A DNA stretch of 47,776 nucleotides from assembly GCA_902494585.1 (NCBI GenBank), contig CABUUD010000004.1:1-47776 (forward strand), written 5' to 3'. Positions 1 to 7,537 of this stretch are shown in pieces; position 1 is the stretch's first letter; every line of letters starts with the position of its first letter. A program made the translations under genes and the position numbers. The notes below the pieces were generated by a model. It searched no databases, had not been told where the DNA came from, and was given only the letters and a program-made list of their open reading frames with translations. The stretch comes from an uncultured Collinsella sp. GTDB lineage: Bacteria; Actinomycetota; Coriobacteriia; Coriobacteriales; Coriobacteriaceae.

Positions 1-276
1 CGCTCCGCCCGTTCATTTGCCAGCCAAGGTCAGCAGCGAACGTTGGTTCTGGCCTGGAAGGTGGCGGAGGTGGCCGTGGCTCGCGATGTCCTGGGCACCG
101 CCCCACTGCTGCTTTTGGACGACGTGATGAGCGAACTCGACGGCGAGCGCCGCGGTGCTTTTCTGCGGCTGATCGGCGATGATATCCAGACGGTCATAAC
201 CACGACCAACCTGGGGTATTTTACCGATGACCTGCTTGATCGAGCCAAGGTGGTGAGCATGGGTGAGACGTGCTAA
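1..276 (+). CDS. recF: RecF C-terminal fragment (5' end outside window)
   Basis: This is the last 91 codons of the recombination mediator RecF, an SMC-like ABC ATPase that helps load RecA at single-strand gaps. The reading frame is open from base 1. It shows the ABC signature region ending SQGQQRT, followed by the Walker B segment LLLLDDVMSELD and the D-loop, and then the H-loop region ITTTNLGYF. The gene ends with TAA at 274-276. The following DUF721 gene starts inside its last codons, a tight overlap typical of the dnaA-dnaN-recF-gyrB cluster. Only the carboxy end can be judged, but the identification is firm. Confidence 0.95.
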   Translation, partial: RSARSFASQGQQRTLVLAWKVAEVAVARDVLGTAPLLLLDDVMSELDGERRGAFLRLIGDDIQTVITTTNLGYFTDDLLDRAKVVSMGETC

Positions 277-826
277 TTACGAGCGCGAGAGCGAAACGGT
301 CGCCTTCAGTGGCTTTTTGAACGCAGAGCGCCAACGCATCCTGGCGGCTGCGACCCCTGAGCGCCGTGCGCAGATGGAGGCTGCCGAGGAGTCGCGCGCG
401 GTCTATCGCGCGTGGAACGCGGTGTGCTCGGGCACGCGCGAGGGGCGGCATGTGACGGGGCTGCGTTACCTGCCCGAGTCCAATGAACTGCTGGTGTATC
501 TCGGCTCGCCCTCGTGGACGCAGGAAATGGCGCTGTTGCGCGAGATCATCCGCGCGCGCATGGAGCGCGCCGGTGCGCATGTGGACGGCCTGGTGTTCAA
601 AACCACCGCACCCGGTCACACGCCGCCCGCCGCCAAGGAGCGCCTGCGCCCGCCGACGACAGAGCGCCCGCCGGCCCCGCATGCCGACCTCAGCGATGCC
701 GAGCGCACCGAGATTGAGCGCCAAGTGGCGCCCATCGAAGACCAAAAACTGCGCGAGGCCCTCGAGAATGCCATGAGAGCCAGTGCCGAGTGGGCCAAGG
801 GCGTGCAAAGTAAAAAAGAGCCTTAA
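263..826 (+). CDS. DciA-like DUF721 protein
   Basis: The predicted protein of 187 residues belongs to the DUF721 family, which includes DciA, the replicative helicase operator of bacteria that lack DnaC/DnaI. The DUF721 core spans roughly residues 45-115: an alpha-helical lead with the YRAWNAV motif, then a beta-alpha-beta part containing LLVYLGSPSWTQEMALLREII. A charged, proline-rich linker (residues 117-150) and a helical tail follow. The GTG start at 263 lies 14 bases inside recF, implying translational coupling. The recF-DUF721-gyrB order is standard in Actinomycetota. A role in DnaB loading is inferred from the family; dnaB itself lies at 16.3 kb. The gene is followed by a strong terminator. 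Confidence 0.85.
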   Translation: MRRANYERESETVAFSGFLNAERQRILAAATPERRAQMEAAEESRAVYRAWNAVCSGTREGRHVTGLRYLPESNELLVYLGSPSWTQEMALLREIIRARMERAGAHVDGLVFKTTAPGHTPPAAKERLRPPTTERPPAPHADLSDAERTEIERQVAPIEDQKLREALENAMRASAEWAKGVQSKKEP

Positions 827-854
827 ATCGCATCTGGTGGCCTTGTAGAGCCAA

Positions 855-882
855 ATACCCTCGTTCCCGAGGGTATTTTTTT
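855..882 (+). terminator. Intrinsic terminator after recF-DUF721
   Basis: A 9-bp perfect stem (ATACCCTCG at 855-863 with CGAGGGTAT at 868-876) encloses a TTCC loop and runs into seven T residues. It separates the recF operon from gyrB. Confidence 0.9.
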
Positions 883-931
883 ACGATAAACTAGTAAGGC
901 TGTACACATTTTCTTGACTGAAGGAGGACGT

Positions 932-2962
932 GTGGCAAACGAAAACGATTACGATGGCGGCGAGATTAAGATTCTCGAAGGTCTCGAGGCCGTTCGTAAG
1001 CGCCCGGGCATGTATATCGGCTCGACGAGCGCCAGCGGTCTGCATCACCTGGTGTGGGAGATCGTTGACAACTCCGTCGACGAGGCCATGGCCGGTTTCT
1101 GCACCGAGATCCAGGTGACGGTCCACGCCGACAACTCCATCACGGTCGTCGACAACGGGCGTGGCATCCCCGTCGACGAGCACCCTGTTAAAAAGATCCC
1201 GACGCTCGAGGTCGTCATGACGATCTTGCACGCCGGCGGTAAGTTCGATAACTCGGCCTATAAGGTCTCGGGTGGCTTGCACGGTGTGGGCATCTCCGTC
1301 GTCAACGCACTGTCCAAGCGCGTGGTCGTTCAGGTTCGTCGCGATGGCAACACCTACGAGATGGAGTTCTCGCGCGGCAAGACCGTCAAGAAGATGGAGG
1401 TCGTGGGCACCTCGGATTCGACGGGCACCACCGTCACCTTCTGGCCCGACGATGAGATCTTCGAGACCTGCATCTACGATTTCGATACGCTGCATAACCG
1501 TCTGCAGGAGACGGCGTTCCTCAATAAGAACCTCAAAATCGTGCTGACCGACGAGCGCGAAGCGACTCCCCACGTGGAGGAGTTTTGCTACGAGGGCGGC
1601 ATCATCGACTTCGTCAAGTTCCTCAACGAGGGCAAGGACGTCCCCGAGGCCTTTAAGGAGCCCATCTACATCGAGGGCAAATCGGACCCGGACGCGCCTG
1701 TGGCCAAGATGGGCGAGGTCGAGGTTTCCCTGCAGTGGAATAGCGGCTACGGCGAGAACGTCATGTCGTTTGCCAACGACATCTACACCCCCGAAGGCGG
1801 CATGCACCTTGAGGGCTTCCGTACCGCGCTCACCCGCGTGATCAACGATTACGCGCGCAAGCAGAACCTGCTCAAGGAAAAAGACGCCAACCTGACCGGC
1901 GACGATGTGCGCGAGGGCCTTTCGGCCGTTATCTCGGTCAAGCTGCCCGATCCGCAGTTTGAGGGCCAGACCAAGGCCAAGCTCGGCAGCTCCTATATGC
2001 GCGCGCTGACGCTCAAGATCGTGACCGACGGCCTCGCCGACTACCTTGAGGAGCATCCTAAGCCCGCCCGCGAGATCGTCAAGAAAGCCCAGCAGGCCTG
2101 CAAGGCCCGCAACGCCGCCCGCAAGGCGCGCGAGGCGACCCGCCGCAAGAGCCTGCTCGAGACGGCGTCGCTGCCTGGCAAGCTCGCCGACTGCTCGGTG
2201 CGTGATGCCGAGCTGACTGAGCTCTTCATCGTAGAGGGCGACTCGGCAGGCGGTTCGGCCAAGGACGGCCGTCGCCGAGACATCCAGGCGATTCTGCCCC
2301 TGCGCGGCAAGATTTTGAACGTCGAACGCGTTGGTGACCATCGCGCGTTCTCGAGTGACACCATTCAGTCGCTGATTACCGCGATCGGCTGCGGCGTCAC
2401 GACGAGTGCCGGCGACGGCGGCGACTTCGATATCACCAAGGCGCGCTACCACAAGATCATCATCATGACCGATGCAGACGTCGACGGTGCGCATATCCGC
2501 ATCCTGCTGCTGACGTTCTTCTACAAGTACATGCGTCCGCTGATCGATGCCGGCTACGTCTATGTTGCCTGCCCGCCCATCTTTGGCATTAAGGTGCGCA
2601 ACAAGATCCACTACGTGTATCCCAACGGCCGCCAGCCCGAAGACGAGATCCTGCGCGACACCATCCAGAGTCTGGGCCTGAACCCCGACGATAACGACGA
2701 GGACGGCAAGGCCAAGGACGGCAAGATTACCAAAAAGCGCAAGGGCTATACCGTCCAGCGCTACAAGGGCCTGGGCGAGATGGACCCCAAGCAGCTTGCC
2801 TCGACGACGATGGACCCCAAGACCCGCATTCTGCAGCGCGTGTCGATCGAGGACGCCGTGGTGGCGGACCGCGCCGTGCGCGAGCTGATGGGTTCCGAGG
2901 TCGGCTATCGCCGCGAGTACATCGAGAAGCATGCACATGATGCACGATTCTTAGACGCCTAA
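932..2962 (+). CDS. gyrB: DNA gyrase subunit B
   Basis: The product (676 residues) is the ATPase subunit of DNA gyrase, which with GyrA forms the A2B2 enzyme that introduces negative supercoils. The GHKL ATPase domain carries the catalytic Glu43 and Asn47 in WEIVDNSVDE, Asp74 in VVDNGRGIP, and the glycine-rich GGLHGVG lid. The transducer domain follows, then the Toprim domain with EGDSAGGSA, PLRGK and DADVDGAHI, the metal-binding acidic triad. The tail has the GyrB RYKGLGEM motif. I chose GTG 932 because AAGGAGG lies seven bases before it; an in-frame TTG at 914 lies upstream of that ribosome site and is unlikely. A 155-base gap with a structured repeat separates it from gyrA. Confidence 0.98.
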   Translation: MANENDYDGGEIKILEGLEAVRKRPGMYIGSTSASGLHHLVWEIVDNSVDEAMAGFCTEIQVTVHADNSITVVDNGRGIPVDEHPVKKIPTLEVVMTILHAGGKFDNSAYKVSGGLHGVGISVVNALSKRVVVQVRRDGNTYEMEFSRGKTVKKMEVVGTSDSTGTTVTFWPDDEIFETCIYDFDTLHNRLQETAFLNKNLKIVLTDEREATPHVEEFCYEGGIIDFVKFLNEGKDVPEAFKEPIYIEGKSDPDAPVAKMGEVEVSLQWNSGYGENVMSFANDIYTPEGGMHLEGFRTALTRVINDYARKQNLLKEKDANLTGDDVREGLSAVISVKLPDPQFEGQTKAKLGSSYMRALTLKIVTDGLADYLEEHPKPAREIVKKAQQACKARNAARKAREATRRKSLLETASLPGKLADCSVRDAELTELFIVEGDSAGGSAKDGRRRDIQAILPLRGKILNVERVGDHRAFSSDTIQSLITAIGCGVTTSAGDGGDFDITKARYHKIIIMTDADVDGAHIRILLLTFFYKYMRPLIDAGYVYVACPPIFGIKVRNKIHYVYPNGRQPEDEILRDTIQSLGLNPDDNDEDGKAKDGKITKKRKGYTVQRYKGLGEMDPKQLASTTMDPKTRILQRVSIEDAVVADRAVRELMGSEVGYRREYIEKHAHDARFLDA

Positions 2963-2968
2963 TCCCTG

Positions 2969-3069
2969 CGGCTTTCCCAGCCACCGCACCTTCGCCCTCA
3001 ATCGTCGGTCGCGTACCCAAGTACGCTTCCCTCCTCTTTCGGGCGAATCTGCGGCACCTGGAAAAGCCG
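2969..3069 (-). repeat. Structured intergenic repeat, copy C (gyrB-gyrA gap)
   Basis: The gap folds into a long imperfect hairpin: CGGCTTT (2969-2975) with AAAGCCG (3063-3069), then CCAGCCACCGCA (2977-2988) with TGCGGCACCTGG (3050-3061), then TTCGCCC (2991-2997) with GGGCGAA (3041-3047). Inside, on the minus strand, lie AAAGAGGAGGGAAGCGTA (3022-3039) and TACGCGACCGACGATTGA (2998-3015). Both 18-base blocks recur exactly in the repeat at 21232-21379, there on the plus strand. The stems around them differ but still pair. The orientation opposite to gyrBA argues against a simple operon leader. Confidence 0.75.
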
Positions 3070-3117
3070 TCTCCGTGGTTGGGAACTAATGGACCACGCA
3101 AACCATGAGGAGGTAAC

Positions 3118-5859
3118 GTGGCAGACGATATCAACAATAACGAGGGTATGGACGAGGCCGGCGATGCCAGTATGCCCGATGATCTGAAGCGCCTGCTTGC
3201 CCGTGCTGAGCAGGGCGAGGACGGCGATCCGGACGCCTATAACCCCGATGCCGATGATGATGAGGAAGAGGACGACGACGGTGAGCTCGAGGAGAGCTTT
3301 GGCGAAGTCGATCGTGGCGCCTCGGCCGGCGAGGACATCAACGGCGGCCAGCTCCAGATTTCGGAGTTCGGTCGCGAGATGAAGCAGTCGTTCATCGAGT
3401 ATTCGATGTCGGTTATCACGGCGCGCGCCCTGCCGGACGTGCGCGACGGCTTAAAGCCGGTGCACCGCCGCATCCTGTACGCGATGAACGAGAGCGGCAT
3501 CTACCCCAACCGCCCACATAAGAAGTCGGCCTGGACGGTCGGCGAAGTTATCGGTAAGTACCATCCGCACGGTGACTCCGCGGTCTACGAGGCCATGGTT
3601 CGCCTGGCGCAGTGGTTCTCCATGCGCACGCCGCTCATCGATGGTCACGGCAACTTCGGTAACATCGACGGCGACGGCGCGGCGGCCATGCGTTACACCG
3701 AGAGCCGCCTGGCAAAGCCCGCCATGGAACTGCTGCGCGACCTGCAGAAGGATACCGTCGACTGGCAGCCCAACTACGACGAATCACTTGCCGAGCCCGT
3801 GGCGCTGCCTGCGCGCTTCCCCAACCTGCTGGTCAACGGCAGCCAGGGCATCGCCGTCGGCATGGCCACCAACATCGCCCCGCATAACCTCACCGAGGCG
3901 ATCGAGGCCACCTGCTACCTGATCGACAACCCCGACGCCACCGTCGACGAGCTCATGCAGATCATGCCCGGTCCGGACTTCCCCACCGGCGCCATCATCA
4001 TGGGCAGCGCCGGCATTAAGCAGAGCTACGAGACCGGCCGCGGCTCCATTACCGTGCGTGCCAAGGCACATGTGGAGTCCACTAAGACCGGCCGCAGCCG
4101 CTTGGTCTTTACCGAGATTCCCTACATGGTCAACAAGGGCACCCTGCAGGAGAAGATCGCCCAGCTCGTCAACGACAAGCGCATCGAGGGCATCTCGGAT
4201 ATGCGCGATGAGTCCAACCAGAAGGGCATCCGTCTGGTCATCGAGCTCAAGAAGGGCGTCATTCCGCAGGTCGTGCTCAACAACCTGTATAAGTACACCT
4301 CGCTGCAGACGACCTTTGGCGCCAACAACCTGGCGCTCGTCAACGGCGTTCCCAAATGCCTGAGCCTGCGCGAGATGCTGCAGCACTACATCGACCACCA
4401 GGTCGACGTCGTCACCCGCCGCACCCGCTTCGACCTTAAGAAGGCCCAGGCCCGCGCGCATATCCTCGAGGGCTATCTGATGGCTCTCGACCATATCGAC
4501 GAGGTCATTAGCATCATCCGCTCCTCGCAGACCGACTCCGAGGCCAGCAGCCGACTGATCGAACGCTTTGGCTTTACGCCCGAGCAGACCACGGCCATCC
4601 TCGAGATGAAGCTGCGCCGCCTGACCGGCCTGGAGCGCGACAAGATCCAAGAAGAGTTGGACGGCCTGCGCCGCGCCATCGCCTACTACGAGGACCTGCT
4701 GGCGCACGAGGAGAAGATTCTGGGCGTCATCAAGGAAGAGATGCGCGAGATCTCCAAGAAGTTTGGCGACAAGCGCCGTACCGAAATCAGCCAGGTTGAG
4801 AAGGACCTGGATGTCGAGGACCTCATCGCCGACGAGGATATGGTCGTGACCATCACCCACACTGGCTACGTTAAGCGTATCCCAGTGGCTGCCTACCGTG
4901 CCCAGAAGCGCGGTGGCAAGGGCGTGTCGGGCGTCAACCTCAAAGAGGACGACGTTATCGATGAGATGTTCATCGCGTCCACGCACGAGTACGTGCTGTT
5001 CTTCTCGAGCAAGGGCAAGGTCTATCGCCTGAAGGTGCACGAGCTGCCGGTGGGTACGCGCCAGGCGCGCGGTACCGCGATCGTCAACCTGCTGCCCTTC
5101 GAGGAAGGCGAGAAGATCGCGAGCGTCATCAGCTGCCGCGAGTTCCCTGCCGACGAGTACCTGATGTTTGCCACCAAGAGTGGCATGGTCAAGAAGACCG
5201 TGATGAGCGCATATGACCGCAGCCGTCGCGACGGCCTGATCGCTATCAACCTGCGTGACGACGACGCGCTGCTGAACGTGCGCCGCGTGCGCGAGGGCGA
5301 CAAGATTATCCTGGCCACCACCGCGGGCAAGGCGATCATGTTCTCCGAGGAGCAGGTGCGCGCCACCGGCCGCGATACCAGCGGCGTTCGCGGTATCGGC
5401 ATGAAGGACGGCGTGAGCGTTCTGGGCATGGAAGTCACTAACGGCAACGGTGATCTGTTCGTCATCACCGAGCGCGGCTACGGCAAGCGCACGCCGGTCG
5501 CGGACTACCCGGAGCAGAATCGCGGCGGTCAGGGCGTCTACACCATCCAAATGACCGAGCGTAAGGGTAACCTCGCGGCCATGAAGACGGTGGGCCCGCA
5601 GCACGAGCTGTTCATCGTGACGGAGGGCGCGACGGTCATTCGCGTCAAGACCGACGAGATCAGCCAGACTGGCCGCGCCACCCAGGGCGTCAAGATGATG
5701 ACCGTCGACGACAACGACCGCGTATGCGCTGTCGCCCGCATGACGGCAGCCAAGGAAAAGCCCGAAGGCGAAGCCACAGAAAACGGCTCTGCTTCCGAAG
5801 AAACCCCTGTCGATCTAGGCGACGGCAACGACATGCCAGAAGATCTCCTAGACGAGTAA
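3118..5859 (+). CDS. gyrA: DNA gyrase subunit A
   Basis: The product (913 residues) is the DNA cleavage and religation subunit of gyrase. The breakage-reunion domain begins near residue 88 (SFIEYSMSVITARALPDVRDG). The active-site tyrosine is Tyr193 in AAMRYTESRLAK. The quinolone-resistance region HPHGDSAVYEAMV has Ser154 and Glu158 at the E. coli 83 and 87 positions, a sensitive-type pattern. The C-terminal beta-pinwheel shows the GyrA box QRGGKGV (as QKRGGKGVSGV) and related RGGQGV blades. The GTG start follows GAGGAGGTAAC. Odd: the first 85 residues are an acidic leader (D/E-rich between residues 30 and 65) absent from typical GyrA, which starts about 70 residues shorter. It also ends in an acidic tail. 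Confidence 0.97.
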   Translation: MADDINNNEGMDEAGDASMPDDLKRLLARAEQGEDGDPDAYNPDADDDEEEDDDGELEESFGEVDRGASAGEDINGGQLQISEFGREMKQSFIEYSMSVITARALPDVRDGLKPVHRRILYAMNESGIYPNRPHKKSAWTVGEVIGKYHPHGDSAVYEAMVRLAQWFSMRTPLIDGHGNFGNIDGDGAAAMRYTESRLAKPAMELLRDLQKDTVDWQPNYDESLAEPVALPARFPNLLVNGSQGIAVGMATNIAPHNLTEAIEATCYLIDNPDATVDELMQIMPGPDFPTGAIIMGSAGIKQSYETGRGSITVRAKAHVESTKTGRSRLVFTEIPYMVNKGTLQEKIAQLVNDKRIEGISDMRDESNQKGIRLVIELKKGVIPQVVLNNLYKYTSLQTTFGANNLALVNGVPKCLSLREMLQHYIDHQVDVVTRRTRFDLKKAQARAHILEGYLMALDHIDEVISIIRSSQTDSEASSRLIERFGFTPEQTTAILEMKLRRLTGLERDKIQEELDGLRRAIAYYEDLLAHEEKILGVIKEEMREISKKFGDKRRTEISQVEKDLDVEDLIADEDMVVTITHTGYVKRIPVAAYRAQKRGGKGVSGVNLKEDDVIDEMFIASTHEYVLFFSSKGKVYRLKVHELPVGTRQARGTAIVNLLPFEEGEKIASVISCREFPADEYLMFATKSGMVKKTVMSAYDRSRRDGLIAINLRDDDALLNVRRVREGDKIILATTAGKAIMFSEEQVRATGRDTSGVRGIGMKDGVSVLGMEVTNGNGDLFVITERGYGKRTPVADYPEQNRGGQGVYTIQMTERKGNLAAMKTVGPQHELFIVTEGATVIRVKTDEISQTGRATQGVKMMTVDDNDRVCAVARMTAAKEKPEGEATENGSASEETPVDLGDGNDMPEDLLDE

Positions 5860-5899
5860 GAGGCCCTAGCTGGTAGAAAATATCAGACACCATATATCG

Positions 5900-5932
5900 G
5901 CGGTCGGCGCACTGCGCGCCGACCGCTTTTTT
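5900..5932 (+). terminator. gyrA terminator
   Basis: An 11-bp GC-rich stem (5900-5910 with 5916-5926), a five-base loop and a run of six T form a classic intrinsic terminator about 40 bases after gyrA. Confidence 0.92.
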
Positions 5933-6102
5933 GAAAACCTTGGGACCCCATGGTCGCTGGGCTGGCGAGGTGGTTTTGGTTTGTCGCGAGTTCCGCACGC
6001 AAAGAAGGCCACTTAATGTGGCCTTCGTCTTGCGCAGGACTGTCCGAGCAGCAAACCAAAACCATCTCGCCAGCCCAGCGACCACCCCTCCCAAAGATTT
6101 TC
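5933..6102. repeat. Giant inverted repeat with paired internal loop (element D)
   Basis: Two arms of about 80 bases face each other. Bases 5951-5983 pair with 6052-6084 over 33 positions with a single G-T mismatch; flanking GAAAACCTTGGGA and TCCCAAAGATTTTC extend the stem. At the tip, AAGGCCAC-TTAAT-GTGGCCTT (6005-6025) forms a second hairpin. Between the two stems lie unpaired purine/GC-rich strands of about 21 and 26 bases. It lies between the gyrA terminator and the tRNA promoter, so it is not needed for either. Two short reading frames inside it are just reflections of the palindrome. Confidence 0.8.
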
Positions 6103-6112
6103 AAAAAAGTTG

Positions 6113-6142
6113 TTGACGCGCGCGTAACGACTCGTCTAATAT
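6113..6142 (+). promoter_or_regulatory. Promoter of the tRNA-Ile/Ala/Ile cluster
   Basis: TTGACG (6113-6118) and TAATAT (6137-6142) are separated by 18 bases and end 14 bases before the first tRNA, matching a sigma-70-type stable RNA promoter. Confidence 0.75.
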
Positions 6143-6156
6143 ATCCCTTGCGCGAT

Positions 6157-6233
6157 GGACCTGTAGCTCAGTTGGTTAGAGCGTCCGGCTGATAACCGGG
6201 AGGTCACAAGTTCGAATCTTGTCAGGTCCACCA
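6157..6233 (+). tRNA. tRNA-Ile(GAT), first copy
   Basis: A 77-base cloverleaf including the encoded CCA: acceptor GGACCTG with CAGGTCC, D arm AGCTCAGTTGGTTAGAGC, anticodon GAT in CTGATAA, T arm with GTTCGAATC. Bases 6157-6233 are identical to the third tRNA of the cluster at 6381-6457. Confidence 0.97.
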
Positions 6234-6244
6234 CTTTCTTTCGC

Positions 6245-6289
6245 AATAAACACCCCAGCGAGAGCCGAGTCGCCGCTGGGGTGTTTATT
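6245..6289. terminator. Hairpin between tRNA-Ile and tRNA-Ala
   Basis: A perfect 16-bp stem (6245-6260 with 6274-6289) is flanked by AATAAA and TTTATT, so it could act as a terminator on either strand or as a processing signal between the tRNAs. Transcription of tRNA-Ala would then need read-through or its own promoter. Confidence 0.6.
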
Positions 6290-6300
6290 ACTGTCTCCGT

Positions 6301-6376
6301 GGGGGTTTAGCTCAGCTGGGAGAGCGCGGGCTTTGCAAGCCTGAGGTCAGGGGTTCGATCCCCCTAACCTCCACCA
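6301..6376 (+). tRNA. tRNA-Ala(TGC)
   Basis: A 76-base cloverleaf with encoded CCA: acceptor GGGGGTT with AACCTCC, anticodon TGC in GGCTTTGCAAGCC, T arm GGTTCGATCC. The gyrA-Ile-Ala order is classic for Actinomycetota. Confidence 0.97.
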
Positions 6377-6380
6377 TGAT

Positions 6381-6457
6381 GGACCTGTAGCTCAGTTGGT
6401 TAGAGCGTCCGGCTGATAACCGGGAGGTCACAAGTTCGAATCTTGTCAGGTCCACCA
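6381..6457 (+). tRNA. tRNA-Ile(GAT), second identical copy
   Basis: Identical over all 77 bases to the tRNA at 6157-6233, and starting only four bases after tRNA-Ala. This indicates a recent or gene-conversion-maintained duplication. Confidence 0.97.
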
Positions 6458-6471
6458 TCAAAACTGTGAAG

Positions 6472-6501
6472 AGCCCTGAGGCGTTGCCTCGGGGCTTTTT
6501 T
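6472..6501 (+). terminator. Terminator of the tRNA cluster
   Basis: An 11-bp stem AGCCCTGAGGC with GCCTCGGGGCT (6472-6482 and 6486-6496), GTT loop and a T run of six. Confidence 0.9.
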
Positions 6502-6616
6502 CTTGTCTGCGATAAATCTCATTTTGGTTTTGTGTGCTGTGCGAAAGATTGGGTAGTATAGCTATTCAATGCGGTGGAGCTGCCGCGTGTTAACCGCTAC
6601 GTACCGGAGGTGTTCC

Positions 6617-7117
6617 ATGGTTCGTGTCGACATAGAGACCATCGTCATGGCCGCCGGTCCCGTGCCATCGCTTATCGTGCTTCGCGAGCGCTGCAGCAAA
6701 TCGGACTCGCCCGCGCCGCTGCGTTCCCTTTCCATTCAGACTGGTTCGTTTGAAGCTGCTGCCATTAGCCGCGGCATCGATAGCGGTCGCGCCGAGCGCC
6801 CGATTACCCATGACCTGTTGCTCGATACTGTTGGTGCCCTGGGTGCCAAGCTCGAACGCATCGAAATCGTTCGCGCCGAGCCGCCCGTGTTTTACGCGAC
6901 GGTTGTCGTGTTGGCCGATGGCAACGAGCATAAGATCGATGCGCGTCCGAGCGACGCCATCGCCCTCGCCGTACGCAGTAATGCCCCCATGTTCGTTGAA
7001 GACGACATCATGAATCGCCTGGGCACCGTTTCTGCCCATGCCGAGGAAGTCGACGACGAGCAAGAGTTCGAGAAGTTCGACGAGTTCGTCCATACGCTCT
7101 CCCCCGATGACTTCTAA
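6617..7117 (+). CDS. Bifunctional nuclease (BFN/DUF151) family protein
   Basis: The protein (166 residues) has the DUF151/bifunctional nuclease domain over about residues 5-135. Visible family features are the strand-rich N-terminus ending in PSLIVLRER, the helix after ITHDLLLDTVGALGAKLERIEI, and the signature DARPSDAIALAVRSNAPMFV at about residues 105-125. The family is found across bacteria and plants; nuclease activity was reported for a plant member, but the bacterial role is unclear. The ATG at 6617 follows CGGAGG with a good spacing; an upstream in-frame start at 6569 has no ribosome site. The acidic tail (residues 140-160) is less conserved. Two unknown small genes follow in the same direction. 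Confidence 0.85.
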   Translation: MVRVDIETIVMAAGPVPSLIVLRERCSKSDSPAPLRSLSIQTGSFEAAAISRGIDSGRAERPITHDLLLDTVGALGAKLERIEIVRAEPPVFYATVVVLADGNEHKIDARPSDAIALAVRSNAPMFVEDDIMNRLGTVSAHAEEVDDEQEFEKFDEFVHTLSPDDF

Positions 7118-7507
7118 ATGCGGGGCGTCCAGGCTGCGGAGCGTTCGCTGATGGCCGGCGGTATGTCGGCTGAGGCGGCGGCCATTGCGCGCGAGGCCCA
7201 GATGCGCTCGGAGGCTTCTGAGGCGGCTCGCATTGCCTATGTGACGCAGGCCCGCACGCTTCGCGAACGCCGCGGCTCGTTTATCAAGATGGTTGTCGTC
7301 TCTGCCCTTGTCGCGGCAATCTGTTCGCGCCTTCGTGGTACAGTTGGTGCGCTTGGGTTTTCGATCTCTACGGGCCTTATGATCTGGGGCGTGGTCGATG
7401 CGGTCATGCTGACCAGTCAGATCAAGGTACTCGACAAGCGCGCGATGGATATGATGCGCGCCCGCGACGCTGCCGCTAAGATCGCTGCTGAGGCACAAGA
7501 ACTGTAA
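7118..7507 (+). CDS. Small membrane protein of unknown function
   Basis: The protein of 129 residues has an alanine- and arginine-rich amphipathic N-terminus (residues 1-50), a likely pair of membrane segments (about residues 57-75 and 78-98, VVVSALVAAICSRL and FSISTGLMIWGVVDAVML) and a charged helical tail rich in RARDAAAK. I do not recognise a family. The ATG at 7118 abuts the stop of the BFN gene without a clear ribosome site; the in-frame ATG at 7151 with GGAG nine bases upstream is a reasonable alternative start. The tight packing suggests a shared transcript with the BFN gene. Confidence 0.65.
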   Translation: MRGVQAAERSLMAGGMSAEAAAIAREAQMRSEASEAARIAYVTQARTLRERRGSFIKMVVVSALVAAICSRLRGTVGALGFSISTGLMIWGVVDAVMLTSQIKVLDKRAMDMMRARDAAAKIAAEAQEL

Positions 7508-7537
7508 CGACGCCAGACTCGATGGGAAGGTCTAAAG

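Noticed and set aside
914..931. TTG start of gyrB six codons earlier.
   Set aside because: It lies upstream of the AAGGAGG ribosome site, which would then fall within the coding sequence.
881..2938. Open frame of 685 codons on the minus strand opposite gyrB.
   Set aside because: It is the antisense shadow of gyrB in high-GC DNA; its protein has no recognisable domain, and gyrB on the plus strand is unambiguous.
3784..5604. Open frame of 606 codons on the minus strand opposite gyrA.
   Set aside because: Same reason: codon bias of gyrA creates a stop-free antisense frame. The Ala/Leu/Asp/His-rich product resembles other antisense frames in the window.
5931..6116. Short frames within the long inverted repeat after gyrA (both strands).
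   Set aside because: They mirror each other because the DNA is palindromic; no ribosome site or family match.
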